DNA of 64,000 nucleotides from Streptomyces griseoluteus (GTDB taxonomy: Bacteria > Actinomycetota > Actinomycetes > Streptomycetales > Streptomycetaceae): positions 62,001 through 126,000 of the forward strand of contig JOBE01000011.1 in NCBI GenBank assembly GCA_000717735.1. Reading direction: 5' to 3'. Shown piece after piece: positions 58,113-64,000 of the stretch (its first letter is position 1; each line of letters begins with the position of its first letter). The translations under genes and the position numbers were made by a program. Below the pieces are notes generated by a model. That model was not told the DNA's origin, did no database searches, and saw only the letters and a program-made list of their open reading frames with translations.

Positions 58113-58355
58113 GTGCATCCTGCGCATCACGCGTACAACGGCATGGCGGCCACGGAGCTGCGAGGTGTCCAGTGGCAGAAGAGCAGGCACAGCAACTCCC
58201 AGGGGTCCTGCGTGGAGTTCGCCAAACTGCCGGGGGGAAACGTTGCCGTACGCAACTCGCGCCACCCCGAAGGCCCCGCTCTCGTCTACACGCCCGCGGA
58301 GATAGAGGCGCTCCTGCTCGGCGTCAAGGACGGGGAGTTCGACCACCTGGTCTGA
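58113..58355 (+). CDS. DUF397 protein (80 aa), WhiJ-system small partner
   Basis: GVQWQKSRHSNSQGSCVEFAKLPGGNVAVRNSRHPEGPALVYTPAEIEALLLGVKDGEFDHL contains the family hallmarks W-x-KSxxS, CVE and VRDS-like VRNS followed by a C-terminal helix. Such proteins pair with XRE/DUF5753 regulators and RsbW-like ATPases in streptomycetes (whiJ/abaA-type clusters) and influence development and antibiotic production. GTG start with GGGGAG 6 bases upstream. Confidence 0.9.
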   Translation: MHPAHHAYNGMAATELRGVQWQKSRHSNSQGSCVEFAKLPGGNVAVRNSRHPEGPALVYTPAEIEALLLGVKDGEFDHLV

Positions 58356-58364
58356 GCGCCCGTT

Positions 58365-58433
58365 CGTACGGACAGGACATGAGAAGGGCCCGGGCGGACA
58401 CCGCCCGGGCCCTTCTCATGTCCTGTCCGTACG
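58365..58433. terminator. Perfect 33-bp inverted repeat between convergent genes
   Basis: Arms 58365-58397 and 58401-58433 pair perfectly over 33 bp around a 3-base loop (ACA). It lies 9 bp after the DUF397 stop and 13 bp after the end of the convergent ATPase gene, so it can act as a bidirectional terminator. Confidence 0.92.
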
Positions 58434-58446
58434 GGTCACGTCCCGC

Positions 58447-58956
58447 TCAGGTCGTGCCCTGCTCCGGTCCGACCCGGAACAGCGCCCACACCACCTTGCC
58501 CCGCAGGGTTCCGGCGAGCGGATGCCACCCCCAGCTGTCGCTGAACGAGTCCACGAGGAACAGTCCGCGTCCCGACTCGGCGGCGAAGTCCTCCTCGCCG
58601 GCGCGCGCCTCCGGGCTCTCCTGGCTCGGGTCGCGCACGGCGCACACCAGGCGCGAGGACCAGCGCATCAGGTGCAGCCGAACCGGTGGGTTCTGGCCTT
58701 CTTCCGGAGGTGCGTCGGCGGGCACCGCGTGGCGGAGCGCGTTGGTGACGAGTTCGGAGACGACCAGGGCCACGTCGTCGAAGCGCTCGGTGAGTTCCCA
58801 GCGGTCCAGCGTCGCGCTGGTGAACTTCCGGGCCCCCCGCACGGCTTCGTACCGCGCGGGCAGTGCGCAGGAGGCGGAGGTGGAGACGGCGCCGGGATCG
58901 ATCGGCGGAAGGCCCTGCCGTAACGGCTCGAGCACGGTCGATCCATTCGTCCCCAT
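58447..58956 (-). CDS. RsbW-like ATP-binding regulator (169 aa) of a WhiJ-type triad
   Basis: HATPase_c/GHKL fold: RFDDVALVVSELVTNALRHAV (N box with the Glu-Leu-Val-Thr-Asn), CAVRDPSQESPEA, and ESGRGLFLVDSFSDSWGWHP (G box). It contains no phosphoacceptor histidine, as in free-standing anti-sigma-type kinases. ATG 58956 (MGTNGSTVLEPLRQGLPP) has GGGAG upstream. The gene is divergent from the XRE gene and convergent with DUF397. Confidence 0.9.
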   Translation of the reverse strand: MGTNGSTVLEPLRQGLPPIDPGAVSTSASCALPARYEAVRGARKFTSATLDRWELTERFDDVALVVSELVTNALRHAVPADAPPEEGQNPPVRLHLMRWSSRLVCAVRDPSQESPEARAGEEDFAAESGRGLFLVDSFSDSWGWHPLAGTLRGKVVWALFRVGPEQGTT

Positions 58957-59054
58957 GCGAGGCACTCCCGGGAATCGCGACTGTGGTGCTACAACACGAC
59001 AACACGAACGAGTACGCGGCTGCGCGGGCTCCATGCTTCCGAATGCGACCACTG

Positions 59055-59079
59055 GATGCAAGGGCAGATGCACGTGCAC
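59055..59079 (-). promoter_or_regulatory. 25-bp element (copy B) between the ATPase and XRE genes
   Basis: On the minus strand GTGCACGTGCATCTGC, 3 bases, TGCATC: 23 of 25 positions equal copy A at 58021-58045. It lies 99 bp before the ATPase start and 230 bp before the XRE start, in a 352-bp gap that otherwise contains no gene. The gap also carries a repeated GGGAAACTTC sequence (about 59140-59160). Confidence 0.7.
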
Positions 59080-59308
59080 GCGCCTGACCTGTCCGTCCCC
59101 GTGCCTAATCTGTGCATAAGTCATCCACAGGTTCTGGGAAACTTCCGGGAAACTTCGGGGCGGCGGCCCCGGAATCCGCCCGCGCCGCACCCGCGGATGC
59201 CCGGATCTCGCCGCCTTTCCGTAATCGAATGTGTACGCGCTGAAGCGTTTGGTGGCAGAATCCGGGGCTCGACGGGGGCTCGACACCGTAAAGGGGAGGC
59301 TGAGAGCC

Positions 59309-60181
59309 GTGACCGCAGGCGAATCGAGCGGAACGAGCGGGAGTGTGGTGCGGCGCATCCTGCTGGGCTCCCAGCTGAGGCGGTTGCGCGAGTCGCGCGG
59401 GATCACCCGCGAGGCGGCCGGCTATTCCATCCGCGCGTCCGAATCCAAGATCAGTCGTATGGAGTTGGGACGGGTGAGCTTCAAGGCCAGGGACGTCGAA
59501 GACCTGCTCACGCTGTACGGAGTGGGTGACGAGGCCGAGCGCGGCTCGCTCCTCGGGCTCGCCCGCGAGGCCAACGTCGCGGGCTGGTGGCACAGTTACG
59601 GCGACGTCCTGCCGGGCTGGTTCCAGACGTACATCGGCCTCGAAGGATCCGCCTCCCTCATCCGCGTCTACGAAGTGCAGTTCGTCCACGGCCTGTTGCA
59701 GACCGAGGCGTACGCCCAGGCCGTCGTCAGCCGGGGCATGCCCGGCGCCCCCAGCGCCGAGATCGACCGGCGGGTCGCCCTGCGCCTCGAACGGCAGAAG
59801 GTCCTCGTCTCCGAGCGCGCCCCGCAGTTCCACGCCGTCCTCGACGAGGCCGCGCTGCGCCGCCCCTACGGTGACCGGGCCGTCATGCAGGGCCAGTTGA
59901 GGCACCTCATCGAGATGTCCGAGCACCCGGGCGTCACGCTCCAGGTCATGCCCTTCAGCTTCGGCGGCCACGCGGGCGAGAGCGGCGCCTTCACGATGCT
60001 GCGCTTCCCCGAGTCCGACCTCTCCGACCTCGTCTACCTGGAGCAGCTCACCAGCGCCCTCTACCTCGACAAGCGCGAGGAGGTCGCCCAGTACGAGCGG
60101 GTGATGGAGCGGCTGCAGAAGGACGGACCGGATCCGGCCGAAAGCCGCGATCTTCTCCGAGGCATCCTTCAACTCACCTGA
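59309..60181 (+). CDS. XRE-family regulator with DUF5753 domain, WhiJ-like (290 aa)
   Basis: N-terminal HTH (LGSQLRRLRESRGITREAAGYSIRASESKISRMELGRVSFKARDVEDLLTLYGV, about 17-72). DUF5753 follows (YIGLEGSASLIRVYEVQFVHGLLQTEAYAQAVV ... LDEAALRRPYGDRAVMQGQLRHLIEMSEHPGVTLQVMPFS). GTG 59309 with AAGGGGAGG upstream. WhiJ-type proteins repress developmental genes and are relieved by their small DUF397 partner; this gene likely binds the repeated 25-bp element nearby (inference). Confidence 0.92.
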   Translation: MTAGESSGTSGSVVRRILLGSQLRRLRESRGITREAAGYSIRASESKISRMELGRVSFKARDVEDLLTLYGVGDEAERGSLLGLAREANVAGWWHSYGDVLPGWFQTYIGLEGSASLIRVYEVQFVHGLLQTEAYAQAVVSRGMPGAPSAEIDRRVALRLERQKVLVSERAPQFHAVLDEAALRRPYGDRAVMQGQLRHLIEMSEHPGVTLQVMPFSFGGHAGESGAFTMLRFPESDLSDLVYLEQLTSALYLDKREEVAQYERVMERLQKDGPDPAESRDLLRGILQLT

Positions 60182-60198
60182 CACATCAGTACGATGAC

Positions 60199-60220
60199 GT
60201 GACATCAGTTCCGACGTCAC
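60199..60220. promoter_or_regulatory. Inverted repeat upstream of the aldehyde dehydrogenase
   Basis: GTGAC (60199-60203) and GTCAC (60216-60220), nested within GATGAC (60193-60198) and GTCATC (60225-60230), in the 85-bp gap before the start codon. Candidate operator; regulator unknown. Confidence 0.35.
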
Positions 60221-60266
60221 TTCTGTCATCCGTACAGAGGTAGAGCGGGTAGAGGGGTCTCGATCC

Positions 60267-61724
60267 ATGTCGCACTTCACCGACCTGGCCCACCAGTACA
60301 TCGACGGCGAGTGGAAGCCGGGCAGTGGCTCGTGGGACATCATCGACTTCAACCCGTACACCGGGGAGAAGCTCGCGTCGATCACCGTCGCCACCGCCGG
60401 TGAGGTCGACCGCGCCTACCGGGCAGCCGAGCGCGCCCAGGCCGAGTGGGCCGAGACCAACCCGTACACCCGCCGCCTCGTCTTCGAGCGGGCGCTGCGG
60501 ATCATCGAGGACCGCGAGGGGGAGATCGCCGAGACGATCGTCGCCGAGCTGGGCGGCACCCGCCTCAAGGCCGCCTTCGAGCTGCACCTCGCCAAGGAGT
60601 TCCTGCGCGAGGCGGTCCAGCTCGCGCTGCGCCCCGAGGGCCGCATCCTGCCGTCGCCGGTCGACGGCAAGGAGAACCGCGTCTACCGCGTACCGGTCGG
60701 CGTCGTCGGAGTCATCTCGCCGTTCAACTTCCCCTTCCTCCTCTCGATCAAGTCGGTCGCGCCGGCGCTCGCGCTCGGCAACGCGGTCGTCCTCAAGCCG
60801 CACCAGAACACCCCGATCTGCGGCGGCACCCTCGTCGCCAAGGTGTTCGAGGAGGCCGGTCTGCCTGCCGGTCTGCTCAACGTCGTGGTCACCGACATCG
60901 CCGAGATCGGCGACGCGCTCCTGACCCACCCGGTCCCGAAGGTCATCTCCTTCACCGGCTCCGACAAGGTCGGCCGCCACGTCGCCACGGTCTGCGCGCA
61001 GAACTTCAAGCACGCCGTCCTCGAACTCGGCGGCAACAGCGCCCTGATCGTCCTCGACGACGCCGACGTCGACTACGCGGTGGACGCGGCCGTCTTCAGT
61101 CGCTTCGTGCACCAGGGCCAGGTCTGCATGGCGGCCAACCGCATCCTGGTGGACCGCACCCTGGAGGAGGAGTTCACCGAGAAGTTCGTGGCGAAGGTGA
61201 AGACCCTGCGCGTCGGCGACCCGGCCGACCCCGCCACCCACATCGGTCCGCTCATCAACTCCCAGCAGGCGGAAGCCGTCTCCTCGCTCGTCGACCAGAC
61301 GGTGGCGGCCGGTGCGACGGCGCTGCTGCACGGCACGGTGGACGGCAACCTCGTCTCCCCTTCGGTCCTCACCGGCTTCGCGCCGGACGCCCCGATCCTG
61401 GGCCAGGAGATCTTCGGTCCAGTGGCCCTGATCGTCCCCTTCGACGGGGAGGCGGAGGCCGTACGGATCGCCAACGACACCCCGTACGGGCTCAGCGGCG
61501 CCGTCCACACGGCGGACGTCGAGCGGGGCGTACGGATCGCCAAGCGCATCCACACCGGCATGATCCACATCAACGACGGCACCGTGCACGACGAGCCGAT
61601 CGTGCCCTTCGGCGGCGAGAAGCACTCGGGCATCGGGCGGCTCAACGGCGACGCGATGGTGGACGTGTTCACCACCCAGAAGTGGATCTCGATCCAGCAC
61701 GGCCGGAGCCGGTTCCCGTTCTGA
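60267..61724 (+). CDS. NAD(P)+-dependent aldehyde dehydrogenase (485 aa)
   Basis: Oxidises an aldehyde to the acid. Full-length ALDH fold with VGVVGVISPFNFPFLLSIKSVAPALALGNAVVLKP (cofactor binding), FTGSDKVGRHVA, general base Glu in VLELGGNSALIV and nucleophile Cys287 in HQGQVCMAANR. Resembles benzaldehyde/vanillin-type dehydrogenases (Mdlc-like) but the substrate is not certain. Preceded by the XRE gene with 85 bp between; not obviously in an operon. Confidence 0.93.
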   Translation: MSHFTDLAHQYIDGEWKPGSGSWDIIDFNPYTGEKLASITVATAGEVDRAYRAAERAQAEWAETNPYTRRLVFERALRIIEDREGEIAETIVAELGGTRLKAAFELHLAKEFLREAVQLALRPEGRILPSPVDGKENRVYRVPVGVVGVISPFNFPFLLSIKSVAPALALGNAVVLKPHQNTPICGGTLVAKVFEEAGLPAGLLNVVVTDIAEIGDALLTHPVPKVISFTGSDKVGRHVATVCAQNFKHAVLELGGNSALIVLDDADVDYAVDAAVFSRFVHQGQVCMAANRILVDRTLEEEFTEKFVAKVKTLRVGDPADPATHIGPLINSQQAEAVSSLVDQTVAAGATALLHGTVDGNLVSPSVLTGFAPDAPILGQEIFGPVALIVPFDGEAEAVRIANDTPYGLSGAVHTADVERGVRIAKRIHTGMIHINDGTVHDEPIVPFGGEKHSGIGRLNGDAMVDVFTTQKWISIQHGRSRFPF

Positions 61725-61742
61725 TTCCGTTGCGGACCGCGG

Positions 61743-61765
61743 TTGTCCGCAAGCCTCCGTAGCGT
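61743..61765 (+). promoter_or_regulatory. RecA-NDp-like promoter of the DinB-like gene
   Basis: TTGTCCGCA (61743-61751), 8 bases, TAGCGT (61760-61765). The spacing equals that of the PafBC-type motif; the second half of the first block (CGCA for RGTG) deviates. Confidence 0.4.
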
Positions 61766-61818
61766 GGTCGGTGTCGAGAAGGTCCACGACAGCGACGTAC
61801 ATGCGGAAGGCGGACATC

Positions 61819-62358
61819 ATGGTTGCCCTTGTTCCCACGGAGGCCCACGGTGACGAGCGCGGCGCGCTCCTCAACTTCATCGAGGCCCAGCGTGCCGCGA
61901 TCCGCCGCTCGCTCCTCGGTCTCACCGAGGAGCAGGCGGCGAGCCGTCCCAGCGCCAGCGAGCTGAGCCTCTCCGGCCTGCTCAAGCACGTCGCCGAGGT
62001 CGAGCTGAACTGGCTCCGGCTGGCGCAGCAGCGGCCGAACGAGCGGCAGCGCACCCAGGAGACCTGGGGCGACGCCTTCCGGCTCGTGGGCGAGGAGACG
62101 GTCCCGGAGATCACGGAGTTCTGGGCGGGCGTGGCGAAGGAGACCGAGGACTTCGTCCGCTCCGTGCCGGACCTGGGCGACACCTTCCCGCTGCCGGAGG
62201 CGCCCTGGTTCCCGAAGGACGGCCGGGTGTCGGTCCGCTGGATGCTGCTGCACCTCGTCCAGGAGGCGGGCCGGCACGCCGGCCACGCGGACATCATCCG
62301 CGAGTCCCTGGACGGCAGGGGCTCCTTCGACCTGATCGCGGAGGAGCAGGGGCGGTGA
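61819..62358 (+). CDS. DinB/YfiT-like (DUF664) protein (179 aa)
   Basis: A four-helix bundle with the metal-ligand pattern of the DinB superfamily: His in GLLKHVAEVELNWL and two His in LVQEAGRHAGHADIIRESL. Homologues act in mycothiol-dependent detoxification or are induced by DNA damage; exact role unknown. ATG 61819 has GGAAGG upstream; ATG 61801 is an alternative. Confidence 0.88.
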   Translation: MVALVPTEAHGDERGALLNFIEAQRAAIRRSLLGLTEEQAASRPSASELSLSGLLKHVAEVELNWLRLAQQRPNERQRTQETWGDAFRLVGEETVPEITEFWAGVAKETEDFVRSVPDLGDTFPLPEAPWFPKDGRVSVRWMLLHLVQEAGRHAGHADIIRESLDGRGSFDLIAEEQGR

Positions 62359-62378
62359 CCCCCCGCGCGCGTACCCTG

Positions 62379-62390
62379 GTCAAAATTGAC
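62379..62390. promoter_or_regulatory. PadR operator 1 (autoregulatory)
   Basis: GTCAA-AA-TTGAC, a perfect 5-bp inverted repeat followed by TAG, ending two bases before the AGGAGG of the padR gene. Near-identical sites lie at 63068-63079 and 63124-63135. Confidence 0.75.
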
Positions 62391-62405
62391 TAGGAGGTAC
62401 GTGGG

Positions 62406-63068
62406 ATGTCGGCGATCCGTCTTCTCGTCCTGGGCGCGGTCAAGCAGCACGGCCGCGCCCACGGCTACCAGGTGCGCAACGACCTGGAGTACTGGGGCGC
62501 GCACGAGTGGTCGCACGCCAAGCCCGGCTCGATCTACCACGCGCTGAAGCAGATGGCGAAGCAGGGACTGCTGCACGCGTACGAGGTGGCGCCGAGCACG
62601 GTGGGCGGGCCGCCGCGCGTCGAGTACGAGCTGACGGACCTCGGCACGGAGGAGTACTTCACGCTGCTGCGCGAGGCCCTGACCACGTACGACCAGAAGA
62701 TGGACGTCCTGTCGGCCGGCATCGGCTTCATCGTGGACCTGCCCCGCGAGGAGGCGGCGGAGCTGCTGCGCCGGCGGGTGCGGGCGCTCGACGAGTGGCG
62801 GGCGGCGGTCACCGAGTACTACACGCCGGAGGGCGGCCCCGGTCAGCTCGGGCACATCGGCGAGATCATGCACCTGTGGGTGCACTCGGCCGACGCGGGC
62901 AAGGAGTGGACGCTCGGCCTGATCGAGCGGATCGAGGGCGGGGCGTACGTGTTCGCCGGCGAGGGGGAGCCCTTCGTGGGCGTCCTCGCCGAGGGCCAGG
63001 AGAACCCGTTCGCGACGGGCCGGCCGGAGCGGGCGGCGCCGACCGAGTCGGTGGAATCCGGCGACTAA
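62406..63068 (+). CDS. PadR-family transcriptional repressor (220 aa)
   Basis: N-terminal winged HTH (IRLLVLGAVKQHGRAHGYQVRNDLEYWGAHEWSHAKPGSIYHALKQMAKQGLLHAYEV ... RVEYELTDLGTEEYFTLL) and a C-terminal helical domain (about 110-200), as in PadR-s2 multidrug regulators such as LmrR-like proteins. The ABC ATPase it presumably represses begins 93 bp downstream, flanked by two copies of the operator. Confidence 0.93.
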   Translation: MSAIRLLVLGAVKQHGRAHGYQVRNDLEYWGAHEWSHAKPGSIYHALKQMAKQGLLHAYEVAPSTVGGPPRVEYELTDLGTEEYFTLLREALTTYDQKMDVLSAGIGFIVDLPREEAAELLRRRVRALDEWRAAVTEYYTPEGGPGQLGHIGEIMHLWVHSADAGKEWTLGLIERIEGGAYVFAGEGEPFVGVLAEGQENPFATGRPERAAPTESVESGD

Positions 63069-63135
63069 TCAAGGTTGACTAGAAGCCCGGGAGGGCATAA
63101 CTTCCTCCGTCGGTGGGCAACTGGTCAAATTTGAC
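63068..63135. promoter_or_regulatory. PadR operators 2 and 3 before the ABC exporter
   Basis: Site 2 ATCAA-GG-TTGAC (63068-63079, starting at the padR stop codon) and site 3 GTCAA-AT-TTGAC (63124-63135, a perfect 12-bp palindrome); both, like site 1, continue TA. The two are 56 bp apart centre to centre, about five helical turns, suited to looping or cooperative binding upstream of the ABC gene. Confidence 0.75.
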
Positions 63136-63161
63136 TAAGGCTTTTTCGGGAGGAATCGGAA

Positions 63162-64000
63162 ATGAACAGGGACGCGATCCTCGTGGAGGGCGCCCGCAAG
63201 CGGTACGGCGAGAAGGACGCCCTCGCGGGCCTCGACCTGACCGTCGGACGCGGCACCGTCCACGGCCTGCTCGGCCCCAACGGCGCGGGCAAGACCACGA
63301 CGGTACGGATCCTGGCGACCCTGCTGCGCCACGACGAGGGCCTGGTGCGGGTGGCGGGGCACGACGTACGGACCGAGGCCCGGGAGGTACGGCGGCGGAT
63401 CGGGCTGCTCGGACAGCACGCGGCCCTCGACGAGGAGCTGGGAGGCCGGCAGAACCTGGAGATGTTCGGCAGGCTCCACCATCTCGGCGCACGCGGTGCC
63501 GGGATCCGGGCCGACGAGCTCCTGGAGCGCTTCGGCCTCGCCGACACCGGCCGCAAGCCCGTCAAGCAGTTCAGCGGCGGCATGCGGCGGCGGCTCGACC
63601 TGGCCGCCTCGCTGATCACGGAGCCCGAGGTGCTCTTCCTCGACGAGCCGACGACCGGTCTCGACCCGCGGGGCCGCGGCGAGGTCTGGGAGTCGGTGCG
63701 CTCCCTCGTCGGCGGCGGCACCACGGTGCTGCTCACCACCCAGTACCTGGAGGAGGCCGACCAGCTCGCCGACCGGATCTCGGTCGTGGACCAGGGCAGG
63801 GTCGTGGCGGACGGCACGGCCGACGGGCTCAAGGCGCGGGTCGGCTCGGACCGCATCGACGTGGTCGTACGGGACGCGGCGCGGCTCGAAGAGGCGGCCG
63901 GGCTGCTGCCCGCGGCGCGGGCCGAGGTCAGTGTGGACGCCGACCGGCGGCGGCTCAGCGCGCCGGTGGCGGACCGGATGGCCTCGCTCACCGCGACCGT
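63162..64000 (+). CDS. Daunorubicin-type ABC exporter ATP-binding protein, N-terminal 279 residues (runs off window)
   Basis: Complete ATPase domain: Walker A LLGPNGAGKTTTVR (about 37-50), Q-loop GLLGQHAALDEELGGRQNLEMFG, signature FSGGMRRRLDLAASLI, Walker B VLFLDEPTTGLDP, H-loop TTQYLEEADQLADRI (Gln replaces His), and the start of the C-terminal domain. Closest to DrrA-type drug exporters. Preceded by GGGAGG; a membrane permease is expected just beyond the window edge. Controlled by PadR operators (inference). Confidence 0.92.
   Translation, partial: MNRDAILVEGARKRYGEKDALAGLDLTVGRGTVHGLLGPNGAGKTTTVRILATLLRHDEGLVRVAGHDVRTEAREVRRRIGLLGQHAALDEELGGRQNLEMFGRLHHLGARGAGIRADELLERFGLADTGRKPVKQFSGGMRRRLDLAASLITEPEVLFLDEPTTGLDPRGRGEVWESVRSLVGGGTTVLLTTQYLEEADQLADRISVVDQGRVVADGTADGLKARVGSDRIDVVVRDAARLEEAAGLLPAARAEVSVDADRRRLSAPVADRMASLTAT

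Overview
The window is a piece of a Streptomyces (or very close actinomycete) chromosome. The DNA is very GC-rich, GTG and TTG starts and 4-base stop/start overlaps are common, and BldG, a lysine-tailed TopA, a DUF397/XRE/ATPase triad and a Zur-type ribosomal-protein locus are all present. The order helicase/Tad locus, bldG, H+-pyrophosphatase, topA, tmk and holB resembles the conserved core of known Streptomyces chromosomes such as S. coelicolor.

1-6980 is the right-hand end of an integrated mobile element whose left end lies outside the window. From right to left it carries a large serine integrase (minus), two short plus-strand genes (HTH regulator; membrane/coiled-coil protein), and a tightly overlapping minus-strand operon (XRE regulator, two small proteins, a primase-polymerase/helicase replication protein). 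Left of that come a repeat-rich 360-bp gap that looks like an origin and the start of a superfamily II helicase. The element sits inside the Walker A motif of the host tadA/cpaF gene: the C-terminal part of that ATPase resumes at about 6981, followed by tadB, tadC, a small pilin-like protein and two TadE-like proteins, with the convergent DECH-box helicase typical of this locus.

12.8-29.6 kb is housekeeping and developmental: bldG and its anti-sigma partner, membrane pyrophosphatase, a lipoprotein, a methyltransferase, an ArsR-type regulator with an ABC-2 exporter, topA, and a long fusion of an MFS-like membrane domain, dTMP kinase and a coiled-coil tail. 29.6-35 kb is a MacB-like ABC transporter convergent with a two-component system. 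35-39.3 kb holds holB, a secreted tripeptidyl-aminopeptidase-like lipoprotein, tRNA-Thr(CGT) and a GPP34 protein. 39.4-45.5 kb holds a second two-component system, a flavin-binding protein, a SigJ/ECF41-like sigma factor, a DUF6479 protein, and a SigE-type ECF sigma factor with a candidate anti-sigma protein.

45.5-57 kb contains a family A DNA polymerase, a kinase-like/LuxR hybrid regulator, a quinone oxidoreductase, a GNAT enzyme, a second FtsX/ABC pair, a divergent NmrA/HxlR pair, a DUF2786 protein and a decayed FUSC transporter behind a 15-bp minisatellite. 57.1-57.9 kb is a divergent zinc-free ribosomal protein set (S14, L28, L33) around a Zur-like palindrome. 58-60.2 kb is a WhiJ-like triad with a 25-bp sequence element shared by two of its promoters. 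The right end carries an aldehyde dehydrogenase, a DinB-like protein, and a PadR regulator with three near-identical operators and the start of a drug-type ABC ATPase.

Two recurring regulatory themes are visible. (i) Sequences shaped like the mycobacterial RecA-independent DNA-damage (PafBC) promoter, TTGTCRGTG-N8-(T/C)AnnnT, lie upstream of the polymerase, holB, the methyltransferase, the DinB-like gene and perhaps the mobile element's repressor operon. (ii) Very long, perfect inverted repeats (28-33 bp arms or palindromes) serve as apparent terminators. I saw no rRNA gene, CRISPR array or intact insertion sequence.
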